From positions 45,774 through 109,773 of the forward strand of contig NZ_CAMIHB010000014.1 of assembly GCF_946221635.1 (NCBI RefSeq): a stretch of DNA of 64,000 nt, written 5' to 3'. Made by a program: the position numbers and the translations under genes. Position 1 is the first letter of the stretch. Every line of letters begins with the position of its first letter. The notes beneath the pieces were generated by a model, which was given only the letters and a program-made list of their open reading frames with translations, made no database searches and had not been told where the DNA came from. This DNA is from an uncultured Rhodoferax sp. GTDB lineage: Bacteria; Pseudomonadota; Gammaproteobacteria; Burkholderiales; Burkholderiaceae_C. Positions 50,055-58,653 of the stretch are shown one piece after another.

Positions 50055-50905
50055 TGCGTTCAACACGGAGCGACACGGCAGGCATGGCGGGACAGATTCA
50101 GACAGTGCAGGGCCGTGGTGCCATGCAGGGCGTGACCACCGTCACGCTCTCGCACCCAGGCAAGTTCAACGCCATGTCCCGCGCCATGTGGCGCGAGCTG
50201 AAAGCGGTGTTCACCACCCTGCAGGCCGACCCGCAAGTGCGCTGCGTGCTGCTGCGCGGGGAGGGCGGCCACTTCTGCGCCGGCGGCGACATTGCCGAGT
50301 ACCCCAGCTTCCGCTTCAACGAAGCGGCGCTGCGCCAGTTCCATGAGGACGAGGTCTGGGGCGGCCTGCAGGCCCTGCTGGACTGCGATGTACCCATCGT
50401 GGCGCAGATCGAGGGCAACTGCATGGGCGCTGGCGTGGAGATCGCCAGCTGCTGCGACCTGCGCATAGCGGCTGCCTCGGCCCGCTTTGGCGCACCCATT
50501 GCACGCCTGGGCTTTCCGATGGCACCGCGCGAGGCGGCGCTGGTGGCGCGAGCAGCGGGCGATACGGTGGCGCGCGCCATGCTGCTGGCAGCCGAGGTGT
50601 TCGATGCGCAGTCCCTGCTGGCGCGCGGCTTCCTGCTGCAGGTGCTGGACGATGCAGAGGTCGCGGCCCACAGCGAGGCGCTGGCCCAGCGTGTGGCCAG
50701 CCTGGCGCCGCAGGCCGCGCGCATGAACAAGCAGACGCTGCGGGCGATTTGTGCATCCAATCAGTCTCCAGCCCCCGTGGAATATGTGCAAGCAGCTCCT
50801 GATTCCATAGCAACTCTGGCGGCCACGGCCTATGCTTATGCCGACAGCGCCGAGCACCGCGAGGGCATCACCGCCTTTCTGGCCAAGCGCAAGCCGCAGT
50901 TTTAA
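50054..50905 (+). CDS. enoyl-CoA hydratase/isomerase family protein
   Basis: 283-residue crotonase-fold protein. The oxyanion-hole segments are CAGGDIAEY and GNCMGAGVEIA, and the C-terminal motif is ADSAEHREGITAFLAKR. Residues 239-252 are repeat copy H, so the loop before the C-terminal helix is longer than usual. Its start overlaps the TTT receptor stop (TGATG). Its role in malonate use is unclear: mat operons do not need a hydratase. Confidence 0.9.
   Translation: MRSTRSDTAGMAGQIQTVQGRGAMQGVTTVTLSHPGKFNAMSRAMWRELKAVFTTLQADPQVRCVLLRGEGGHFCAGGDIAEYPSFRFNEAALRQFHEDEVWGGLQALLDCDVPIVAQIEGNCMGAGVEIASCCDLRIAAASARFGAPIARLGFPMAPREAALVARAAGDTVARAMLLAAEVFDAQSLLARGFLLQVLDDAEVAAHSEALAQRVASLAPQAARMNKQTLRAICASNQSPAPVEYVQAAPDSIATLAATAYAYADSAEHREGITAFLAKRKPQF
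50770..50811 (+). repeat. 42-bp dispersed repeat, copy H (inside the enoyl-CoA hydratase gene)
   Basis: Sense orientation, AGCCCCCGTGGAATATGTGC to CATAGC; 14 codons APVEYVQAAPDSIA in the same phase as copies C and G. Confidence 0.85.
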
Positions 50906-50926
50906 TTTCCTTTCCGAGACCCGACC

Positions 50927-52462
50927 ATGGCTCCCCAAACTCCTGACAACGCCAACCTCTTCGCCGCACTGCGTGCCGCTTTCCCTGCCGATTTGAGCGC
51001 CTGCGCGGTCGAGACCGACAGCGGCCTGCAGTACAGCTGGCGCGACCTCGATGAAGCCACCGCTATGGTGGCCAACCTGCTGGAGTTTCTGGAGCTGCCC
51101 AAAGGCGCACGCATTGCGGTGCAGGTGGAAAAGTCGGTGGAGGCGCTGGTGCTGTACCTGGCCACGCTGCGCGCCGGCCTGGTCTACCTACCGCTCAACA
51201 CGGCCTACCAGAGCGCCGAGATGGAATACTTCATCGGTGACGCCAAGCCCTCGGTCGTGGTCTGCAGCGGGCGCAACTTCGGCTGGATCAGCAAGATGGC
51301 TTTCATGGCCGGTACCGGCCATGTGTTCACCCTGAACGAGGACCGTACCGGCACGCTGCTGGACCGCGCTTCGCAGTTCCCCAAAACGCATGCCATCGCG
51401 CAACGCAAAGCCGATGACCTGGCCGCCATCATCTACACCAGCGGCACCACCGGCCGCAGCAAGGGCGCCATGCTCAGCCACGGCAACCTGCTGAGCAACG
51501 CGCGCGTGCTGCAGACCTACTGGGACTGGCAGCCGGGCGATGTGCTGATCCACGCGCTGCCCATCTTCCATGTGCACGGCCTGTTCGTGGCCATCCACGG
51601 CGCGCTCATCAACGGCAGCAAGATGGTCTGGTGTGCCAAGTTCGATCCCAAGGTGGTGCTGCACCACTTTCCGCGCGCCACGGTGTTCATGGGTGTGCCC
51701 ACGCTCTATGTGCGCCTGCTGGCGGAGGCCGGGCTCACGCCGCAGTCGGTGAAGAACATGCGCCTCTTCGTCTCCGGCTCCGCGCCCATGCTGGTGGACA
51801 CGCACCAGCAGTGGCAGGCCCGCACCGGCCACACGATTCTGGAGCGCTACGGCATGTCCGAAACCGTGATGCTCACCTCCAACCCCGGCCGCGCTTCTGA
51901 CGGTGAACGCAAGGTGGGCACCGTGGGCCAACCCCTGCCCGGCGTGCAACTGCGCGTGCGCGATGACGCGGGGAAAGACCTGCCCCAGGGCGAGACCGGT
52001 GGCATCGAGGTGCGCGGGCCCAATGTGTTCCAGGGCTACTGGCAGATGCCCGAGAAGACGGCACAGGAATTCACGGCGGACGGCTTCTTCAAGACCGGCG
52101 ACGTGGGCCGCGTGGACGCGCAGGGCTATGTGACCATCGTGGGCCGCAGCAAGGACCTCATCATCAGCGGCGGCTACAACGTCTACCCGGCCGAGATCGA
52201 GGGCTACATCAACAACCTGCCCGGCGTGAACGAGAGCGCGGTGGTGGGCGTGCCCGATGCGGATTTTGGCGAGGTGGGCGTGGCCGTCATCGTGCCGCTG
52301 GCCGGTGCCACGGTGGACCCGGCGCAGGTGATTGCCACGCTCAAGGCCACGCTGGCCAACTTCAAGGTGCCCAAACGCTGCGTGGTGGTGGCCGAGCTGC
52401 CGCGCAACGCCATGGGCAAGGTGCAGAAAAACCTGCTGCGCGAGCAATACCGCACGCTTTGA
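50927..52462 (+). CDS. matB: malonyl-CoA synthetase
   Basis: 511-residue AMP-forming ligase of the MatB type. P-loop-like YTSGTTGRSKGAML, YGMSETVML, and the C-terminal RNAMGKVQKNLLR with the adenylation Lys. With the decarboxylase it converts malonate to acetyl-CoA. It is the last gene of the operon regulator, mcd, receptor, hydratase-like, matB. Confidence 0.93.
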   Translation: MAPQTPDNANLFAALRAAFPADLSACAVETDSGLQYSWRDLDEATAMVANLLEFLELPKGARIAVQVEKSVEALVLYLATLRAGLVYLPLNTAYQSAEMEYFIGDAKPSVVVCSGRNFGWISKMAFMAGTGHVFTLNEDRTGTLLDRASQFPKTHAIAQRKADDLAAIIYTSGTTGRSKGAMLSHGNLLSNARVLQTYWDWQPGDVLIHALPIFHVHGLFVAIHGALINGSKMVWCAKFDPKVVLHHFPRATVFMGVPTLYVRLLAEAGLTPQSVKNMRLFVSGSAPMLVDTHQQWQARTGHTILERYGMSETVMLTSNPGRASDGERKVGTVGQPLPGVQLRVRDDAGKDLPQGETGGIEVRGPNVFQGYWQMPEKTAQEFTADGFFKTGDVGRVDAQGYVTIVGRSKDLIISGGYNVYPAEIEGYINNLPGVNESAVVGVPDADFGEVGVAVIVPLAGATVDPAQVIATLKATLANFKVPKRCVVVAELPRNAMGKVQKNLLREQYRTL

Positions 52463-52530
52463 GCGTTTTGCCTGAGTGCTGCGGTGCGCGTGCTCCGCTA
52501 CAGTAGGCAGGATATTGTCATATTCCTGTC

Positions 52531-53595
52531 ATGCAGCACGTTCTCATCGTTGACGACAACCCGGCCATTCTGGTGCTCCTGAGCGAGCTGGTCGAAAAAC
52601 TGGGGAGTTGTCGGGCTGCTCCCTTTTCCAGTACCAGCGAGGCCCTGGCCTGGGCCGCCCGCACGCGCAGCGACATGGTCATCGTGGACTACCAGATGCA
52701 GGGCATGGACGGGCTGGAGTTCATACGCCGCTTCCGCGAGATTCCGGGCTGCGACATCGCGCCGGTGATGATGGTCACCGCCCACGACCAGAAGCCGGTG
52801 CGCTACCGTGCACTGGACGCCGGGGCCAACGACTTCATGGCCAAGCCGGTGGACAAGGTGGAGTTTCTGGCGCGGGCGCGCAATCTGCTCAGCCTCAGTG
52901 AGGCGCGGACCCAATTGGCTGACCGTGCCGCCTGGCTGGCCGGCGAAGTGCAGAAAGCCACGGCTGAAATCCTGGCGCGTGAGCGCGACACGGTGATGCG
53001 CCTGTCCCGCGCAGCCGAATTCCGCGACCCCGAGACCGGCGCCCACATCTCGCGCATGGCGCATTACTCGCGGCTGATCGCCAAGGGGCTGGGGCTGTCC
53101 CAAGCCGAACAGGACCTGCTGCTGGAGGCCGCGCCCATGCACGACATCGGCAAGGTGGGCATTGCCGACAACATCCTGCTCAAGCCCGGGCGCCTGAGCG
53201 AGGCAGAGTTCCAGATCATGAAGCAGCACGCCGTCTACGGCTATGAGCTGCTCAAGGGCAGCGCCTCCAAGGTGTTGCAGGCCGGTGCCGAAATTGCGCT
53301 GGGCCACCACGAGAAGTTCGACGGCAGCGGCTACCCGCAAGGGCTCAAGGGCGAAGCCATTCCGCTGTTCAGCCGCATCGTGGCGGTGGCCGATGTGTTT
53401 GACGCACTCACCTCCGAGCGCCCCTACAAGAAGGCCTGGACGCTGGAGGCGGCGGTGGACTTTCTCAACGACGGCGCGGGTAAGCATTTCGACCCGCGCT
53501 GCGTGCAGTGCTTTCTGGAGGCCTGGGAGGATGTGATGGCCATACGCGCGCTGCACGTGGACGACGGCGACTCCAAGTTGCTATCGATCTTGTAG
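52531..53595 (+). CDS. receiver-HD-GYP response regulator
   Basis: 354 residues: receiver 1-125 (Asp53 in VIVDYQMQG), then HD-GYP with HD at 204-205 (MHDIGKVGIADN) and HHEKFDGSGYP at 259-269. Predicted cyclic di-GMP phosphodiesterase under phosphorylation control. The last four residues (LSIL) and the TAG stop come from repeat copy I, so the original C-terminus has been replaced. No kinase is adjacent. Confidence 0.93.
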   Translation: MQHVLIVDDNPAILVLLSELVEKLGSCRAAPFSSTSEALAWAARTRSDMVIVDYQMQGMDGLEFIRRFREIPGCDIAPVMMVTAHDQKPVRYRALDAGANDFMAKPVDKVEFLARARNLLSLSEARTQLADRAAWLAGEVQKATAEILARERDTVMRLSRAAEFRDPETGAHISRMAHYSRLIAKGLGLSQAEQDLLLEAAPMHDIGKVGIADNILLKPGRLSEAEFQIMKQHAVYGYELLKGSASKVLQAGAEIALGHHEKFDGSGYPQGLKGEAIPLFSRIVAVADVFDALTSERPYKKAWTLEAAVDFLNDGAGKHFDPRCVQCFLEAWEDVMAIRALHVDDGDSKLLSIL

Positions 53596-53621
53596 CTGCT
53601 CGCGCACTATCGACGGGGGCT
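53580..53621 (-). repeat. 42-bp dispersed repeat, copy I (over the HD-GYP stop)
   Basis: Minus-strand copy: reverse strand reads AGCCCCCGTCGATAGTGCGC and ends CGATAGC. On the plus strand it supplies the last codons and stop of the HD-GYP gene. Confidence 0.82.
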
Positions 53622-53646
53622 GGTGCCATCAAAGGCACGCAAACCC

Positions 53647-55479
53647 TCAGTCGCCCATTACCACGCCTTCCCGCCGCGGATCGGCGCCGCCGGTCAGCAC
53701 TTTCTTGCCACGGGCCTTGCCCACGGTGATGGCCTGCAGACCACTGGTGAGATTCATTTCGCGCACCTCCGCGCCGCGCGTGCGCAGGGCTTGCACCGTG
53801 GCCGGGGGGAAGCGTTTTTCCTCCAGCAGCGTGGGGCCGTTGAGTGAACCGAAGTTGGGCAGGTTGATGGCCTGCTGCGGCGTCAGCCCCCAGTTGAATA
53901 CGCCGTACAGGGTCTTGGCCGTGTAGTGGATGATGACGGCGCCACCAGGGCTGCCACCGCTCATCAGCAGCTCGCCGGTAGCCTTGTCGAACACCAGCGT
54001 GGGCGACATGGAGGAACGGGGGCGCTTGCCCGGCTGCACCCGGTTGGCGATGGGCTGACCCTGTGCGTCGGTCGGGGCGAAGCTGAAGTCGGTCAGCTCA
54101 TTGTTGAGCAGGAAACCCTTGACCATCTGGCGCGCGCCGAACTGGTCTTCGATGGTGGTGGTCAGGGCGACCGCGTCGCCATTCGCATCGACGATGCTGA
54201 TGTGGCTGGTGCCGTACTCGGGCTGGTCGGGCATGGGGGCATAGCTGGTGCGCACGGCGCCTGGCTTGCCGGGCTGCGCCACCTTCATGCTCTGGGCGCC
54301 GATGAGTCTGGCGCGCTCTGCCAGGTAGGTCGGGGCCAACAGGCTGCCCCAGCTGCCACCTGGAGGCTGGACAAAGTCAGGGTCACCCAGGTACTGCGCG
54401 CGGTCGGCAAAGGCCAGGCGCGCGGCCTCGGTGTAGAGGTGCAGCCAGTCGGCCGAGGGCAGGCCGTCCTGCAGGGGCTTGCTGGCGGCATCCGTGTGGT
54501 TCAGGATGCCCAGAATCTGCCCGATGGCAATGGCGCCCGAACTGGGCGGCGGAAAGCCGCACATGCGGTAGGCCTTGTTGGCGGCCTCGTAGTCGTAGCA
54601 CAGGGCCTCGCGCTTCCTGGGCTGGTAGCCAGCCATGTCGGCCATGCTGAGCTTGCCGGGGTTGGTGGGGTGCTTCTGCACCTTGTCCACGATGGCTTGG
54701 GCGATCTCGCCCTCGTACAGGGCTTTGCTGCCTTCGTTCGCAATGCGGCGCAGCACGGCGGCCAGCGCCGGGTTGCGCAGGTTGAAGCCCACGTCGCGCG
54801 CATCGCCGTCCGGCTTGTAGAAATAGGCGGCGGCCACCGGGTCTTTCTTCAGGTGGGCATCGGCCTTGACCAGGGTATTGAGCCGCGCGCTGACCTTGAA
54901 GCCGCCTTCGGCCAGCTGGATGGCGGGCTGGAACAGCGTGGCCCAGGGCAGCTTGCCGTGCTGCTGGTGCGCCATCTCCAGCATGCGCACGGTGCCGGGT
55001 ACGCCGACCGAGCGGCCGCCCACCACCCCGTCGTAGAAGGACACAGGTTTGCCATCCGCGCCCAGAAAGAGTTGTTCGTCGGCAGCAGCTGGTGCAGTTT
55101 CGCGGCCGTCAAAGGCCTCCACCGTTGTGCCATGGCTGTAGAGCAGAAAGGCGCCGCCGCCAATGCCGCTGGACTGCGGCTCCACCAGGGTCAGAACCAT
55201 CTGCACGGCAATGGCCGCATCGATGGCCGAGCCACCGGCCTTGAGGATCTGGTAGCCGGCATCGGTTGCCAGCGGGTTGGCCGCGGCCACCGCAAACTTT
55301 TCGGTGGTCCAGCCCGGTTTCTCGGTATAGCCCGAAGCGCCCTCGGGCTGGGCGGGCACCGTGTAGGCGAACTCCTTGGGGGCGCCAGCGCAACCGGCGA
55401 GGGCCACCAGCGCTGCGAACACGGCGCCTGCCAGCAGAGGGCGCTGAAAACGCTGTGCGGGTGTATGGGGTGATGTCAT
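53647..55479 (-). CDS. ggt: gamma-glutamyltransferase (lipoprotein)
   Basis: 610-residue glutathione hydrolase/transpeptidase precursor. The N-terminus has a lipobox (ALVALAGC), so membrane-anchored. The autoprocessing and catalytic Thr is at GTSHISIVD, which splits the large and small subunits. IGGGAFLLY and GSPGGAVIIHY are family segments. It breaks down extracytoplasmic glutathione. Confidence 0.95.
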   Translation of the reverse strand: MTSPHTPAQRFQRPLLAGAVFAALVALAGCAGAPKEFAYTVPAQPEGASGYTEKPGWTTEKFAVAAANPLATDAGYQILKAGGSAIDAAIAVQMVLTLVEPQSSGIGGGAFLLYSHGTTVEAFDGRETAPAAADEQLFLGADGKPVSFYDGVVGGRSVGVPGTVRMLEMAHQQHGKLPWATLFQPAIQLAEGGFKVSARLNTLVKADAHLKKDPVAAAYFYKPDGDARDVGFNLRNPALAAVLRRIANEGSKALYEGEIAQAIVDKVQKHPTNPGKLSMADMAGYQPRKREALCYDYEAANKAYRMCGFPPPSSGAIAIGQILGILNHTDAASKPLQDGLPSADWLHLYTEAARLAFADRAQYLGDPDFVQPPGGSWGSLLAPTYLAERARLIGAQSMKVAQPGKPGAVRTSYAPMPDQPEYGTSHISIVDANGDAVALTTTIEDQFGARQMVKGFLLNNELTDFSFAPTDAQGQPIANRVQPGKRPRSSMSPTLVFDKATGELLMSGGSPGGAVIIHYTAKTLYGVFNWGLTPQQAINLPNFGSLNGPTLLEEKRFPPATVQALRTRGAEVREMNLTSGLQAITVGKARGKKVLTGGADPRREGVVMGD

Positions 55480-55555
55480 GTCTTTCTCCTGGCTGTGGTG
55501 CAGAAGATGACATGGTAGGGCGCCAGCGCACCCCGCGCCTCCGCGTTACCTCGGG

Positions 55556-55999
55556 CTATTTCAGTACCAGCACGGGTGTGCTGCCATGGGTCAGCACATG
55601 CTGGGTTTCACTGCCCAGCAGCAGGCGCTTGATGCCCTTGCGGCCATGCGAGGCCATCACGATGAGGTCGCACTGCTGTTTCTTGGCCGTGGACTGGATG
55701 GCGTCGGCTACCAGATCGGAGCGCACCACCACGGCCTTGGCCTTGACGCCCTTGGCCGTAGCGGTCTTCTTCACGGCGTCCACCACGGCCTGGGCCGCGT
55801 CGCCCCAGCTTTTTTCCACCTTCTTGATGTCGTCGGCCGCCAGCGCGATGCCGCCGTCGAAGTAGGACTGCGGGTAGCGCGGCACTACCTGCAAGGCCAC
55901 CAGCTCGGCGTGGCACAGCTGGGCCAGGGCGATGGCGTTGGTGACGGCTTTTTTGGACAGTGCGCTGCCATCGGTGGGGACAAGAATGCGTTGGTACAT
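55556..55999 (-). CDS. universal stress protein UspA family
   Basis: 147-residue UspA with ATP-binding pattern MYQRILVPTDGSALSKKA at the N-terminus and GRKGIKRLLLGSETQHVL near the end. It has an Fnr box upstream at the right distance for activation, so it is probably induced when oxygen is low, together with the cco genes. Confidence 0.93.
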   Translation of the reverse strand: MYQRILVPTDGSALSKKAVTNAIALAQLCHAELVALQVVPRYPQSYFDGGIALAADDIKKVEKSWGDAAQAVVDAVKKTATAKGVKAKAVVVRSDLVADAIQSTAKKQQCDLIVMASHGRKGIKRLLLGSETQHVLTHGSTPVLVLK

Positions 56000-56052
56000 G
56001 GTGAATCTCCTTGGTGAATGCCGTCAGACTACGCCTCCTGCGGGTGTGCGAC

Positions 56053-56066
56053 TTGATCTGCATCAA
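56053..56066. promoter_or_regulatory. consensus Fnr/Anr box between uspA and ccoI
   Basis: TTGATCTGCATCAA, perfect consensus. For uspA the centre lies 41.5 bp upstream of a probable start near 56018, with a -10-like TAGTCT at 56031-56026 on the minus strand (class II activation). For ccoI it is too close to the ATG (56102) for normal class II use unless that transcript is leaderless. Confidence 0.8.
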
Positions 56067-56101
56067 GATTCGTAGCAGACTGGCCCGGCACACTTGCCGC
56101 C

Positions 56102-58417
56102 ATGACAGCCGCCAGCTTTGTCCCTCCCGCAGTTCCCGCCCCGCATCCCTCCGCCACCCTGGCGTTGCTGGATGACCCGCAGGAGTGGGGCGCTTTCAGC
56201 CGTCCCAGCCCGCAGGCGAGTGCGCGGTGGGAGTCCAGCGTGCTGATCGAAGGGATGCACTGCGCGGCTTGCGCGCTGACCGTGGAGGACGCGTTGCGTC
56301 AGGTCCCCGGCGTGCTCAGCGCCAGCGTGAGCGCTGCCAGCCGGCGCGCGCGCGTGGTGTGGGCCGCCGACGTCGTGCAGCCCTCGCGCTGGATGCAGGC
56401 GGTGCAGCAGGCCGGCTACCGTGCCGTGCCGGCGAATGACCTGTTTGCCAGTGAGCGCCGCCGCCGCGAGGCCCGCCAGGCGCTGTGGCGCTGGGGCGTG
56501 GCCGGCCTGTGCATGATGCAGGTGATGATGTATGCGTGGCCTGCCTACACCGCCGTGCCCGGAGACCTGAGCGCCGAGATGGAGCAGTTGCTGCGCTGGG
56601 CGTCCTGGGTACTGAGCCTGCCCGTGCTGCTGTTTTCCTGCGGCCCGTTTTTTCGCAATGCGCTGCGGGATCTGGCCCAGCGCCGCATCAGCATGGATCT
56701 GCCCGTGGCCCTGGGGATGCTGATCACCTTTGCCGTGAGCACGGCCGGCACCTTTGACCCGCAGGGCCTGTTCGGGCGCGAGGTGTTCTTCGACTCTTTC
56801 ACCATGTTTGTCTTTTTCCTGCTCTCGGGCCGCTGGCTGGAGCTGCGTCTGCGCGACCGTACGGCCGGCGCACTGGAAGCGCTGATGAATCGTCTGCCCG
56901 ACAGCGTGGAGCGCCAGACCTTGCAGGGGGGCTTTGAGCGTGTGGCGGTGCGCCGGCTGGTGGTGGGTGATCTGCTGCGGGTACAGGCTGGCGAGGCCTT
57001 TGCTGCGGACGGCGTGGTGGAGCAGGGCAGTACCCTGGTGGACGAAGCCTTGCTCAGCGGCGAGTCCCACCCCCTGCCGCGTGCCGAGGGAGCGGCCGTC
57101 GTGGCGGGGAGCCACAACCTGCTGGCCACCGTGCTGGTGCGTGTCAGCCAGGTGGGGGCGGCGACACGCTTTGCCCAGATCGTGGCCCTGATGGACAGTG
57201 CCTCCACCAGCAAGCCCCAGGCGGCCTTGCTGGCCGATCGCCTGGCCAAACCCTTTCTGATGGCGGTGCTGCTCGCAGCCGTTGCGGCCTGCGCATGGTG
57301 GTGGCCGCAAGACCCAGGCCACGCCCTCATGGTGGCGGTGGCGGTGCTGGTGGTGACCTGCCCCTGTGCCCTGTCGCTGGCCACGCCGGCGGCCATGCTG
57401 GCAGCGGCGGGCAGCCTGGCGCGCACCGGGGTGCTGGTGCGCAAGCTGCCCAGCCTGGAGGCCTTGGCCGTGGTGGATACGCTGGTGTTTGACAAGACCG
57501 GCACCCTGACGCGCGATGCGATGGTGCTGCGGTCGGTACAGGTGCGTCCCGGTGTTCCGCAGCAGGGCGCACTGGCCATGGCGGCAGCGCTGGCCCAGCA
57601 CTCCCTGCACCCGGCCTCGCGCGCACTGGTGCAGGCGCTGGGGCAGGGTGTTCCTCAGCCTTGGCGCTGCGCGGCCGTGCAGGAGTCGGCGGGCCAGGGC
57701 ATACAGGGCGTGCTGGAGCAGCCTGGTGTGGCGGCACAGACTGTGCGCCTGGGGTCGGCAGCGTTCTGCGACCTGGCGTCACCGGTGTCCGCGCCCGCGG
57801 GCCTGGAGGTGCATCTGGCCGACGCGCAGGGCTGGCTGGCGAGTTTCAGCCTGCAGGAGGACGTGCGCCCCGAGGCCACAGACACAGTGGCTGCGTTGCA
57901 GGCCCTGGGGGTGGAGGTGCATCTGCTGTCGGGTGACCAGCCGGCTGCGGTGGCCCAAGTGGCGGCCCAGGTCGGAATTGGGCGGGCGCTGGGCGGCTGT
58001 ACGCCGGGCGACAAGTTGGCCTATCTGCAGCGTCTGCAGGCGCAGGGGCGCACGGTGGCCATGGTGGGGGACGGACTCAACGACGGGCCGGTACTGGCCG
58101 GGGCCCATGTCTCATTTGCCTTTGGTCAGGCGGTACCGCTCGCACAAGCCCGGTCGGACCTGGTGGTGCTGGCGGGGCGCCTGGATGTGGTGCCCGCTGC
58201 CATGGCACTGGCGCGCAAGACGGCTGCCGTGGTGCGGCAAAACCTCTGGTGGGCACTGGCCTACAACGCGGCCTGTGTGCCGTTGGCGGTGGCCGGTTGG
58301 CTGCCGGCCTGGCTGGCCGGTCTGGGCATGGCTGGCAGTTCGCTGCTGGTGGTGCTCAACGCCCTGCGTCTGGCGCGCGCGCCGCGCGCTATCCCTCTCA
58401 ATCTGTCGGAGGCCTGA
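56102..58417 (+). CDS. ccoI: copper-transporting P-type ATPase for cbb3 assembly
   Basis: 771-residue P1B-ATPase that moves copper to the periplasm for CcoN. Heavy-metal domain with GMHCAACAL near residue 52, eight TM helices, metal-binding TCPCALSLATP, phosphorylation DKTGTLT, the HP motif in HSLHPASRAL and GDGLNDGPVL. Translationally coupled to ccoS (stop/start overlap). Confidence 0.94.
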   Translation: MTAASFVPPAVPAPHPSATLALLDDPQEWGAFSRPSPQASARWESSVLIEGMHCAACALTVEDALRQVPGVLSASVSAASRRARVVWAADVVQPSRWMQAVQQAGYRAVPANDLFASERRRREARQALWRWGVAGLCMMQVMMYAWPAYTAVPGDLSAEMEQLLRWASWVLSLPVLLFSCGPFFRNALRDLAQRRISMDLPVALGMLITFAVSTAGTFDPQGLFGREVFFDSFTMFVFFLLSGRWLELRLRDRTAGALEALMNRLPDSVERQTLQGGFERVAVRRLVVGDLLRVQAGEAFAADGVVEQGSTLVDEALLSGESHPLPRAEGAAVVAGSHNLLATVLVRVSQVGAATRFAQIVALMDSASTSKPQAALLADRLAKPFLMAVLLAAVAACAWWWPQDPGHALMVAVAVLVVTCPCALSLATPAAMLAAAGSLARTGVLVRKLPSLEALAVVDTLVFDKTGTLTRDAMVLRSVQVRPGVPQQGALAMAAALAQHSLHPASRALVQALGQGVPQPWRCAAVQESAGQGIQGVLEQPGVAAQTVRLGSAAFCDLASPVSAPAGLEVHLADAQGWLASFSLQEDVRPEATDTVAALQALGVEVHLLSGDQPAAVAQVAAQVGIGRALGGCTPGDKLAYLQRLQAQGRTVAMVGDGLNDGPVLAGAHVSFAFGQAVPLAQARSDLVVLAGRLDVVPAAMALARKTAAVVRQNLWWALAYNAACVPLAVAGWLPAWLAGLGMAGSSLLVVLNALRLARAPRAIPLNLSEA

Positions 58418-58557
58418 TGGACATCCTCTATTTGCTCATTCCGTTGTCGGTCGTGCTGGTGTTCTTCATTCTCGGCGGTCTCTGGTGGGCCATAGACCGG
58501 GGGCAGTTCGAGGACATCGAAGCGGAAGGTGAACGCATCCTGCGCGAGGACCCCTGA
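58417..58557 (+). CDS. ccoS: cbb3-type oxidase assembly protein CcoS
   Basis: 46-residue single-TM protein (MDILYLLIPLSVVLVFFILG) ending in an acidic tail; needed for cofactor insertion into cbb3 oxidase. ATG overlaps the ccoI stop. Confidence 0.93.
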   Translation: MDILYLLIPLSVVLVFFILGGLWWAIDRGQFEDIEAEGERILREDP

Positions 58558-58582
58558 AAAGTTCCGGTTTTCTCTGCCGCGG

Positions 58583-58596
58583 TTGACATGGGTCAA
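58583..58596 (+). promoter_or_regulatory. Fnr/Anr box upstream of ccoN
   Basis: TTGACATGGGTCAA centred at 58589.5; a start near 58631 would fit class II activation of ccoNOQP by the Fnr encoded at the window end. Confidence 0.75.
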
Positions 58597-58653
58597 CCCA
58601 CTAAGGCGGGGGTCGCAAGACACTCAATCGCAGTAATCCAAGAAGAGGTAACT

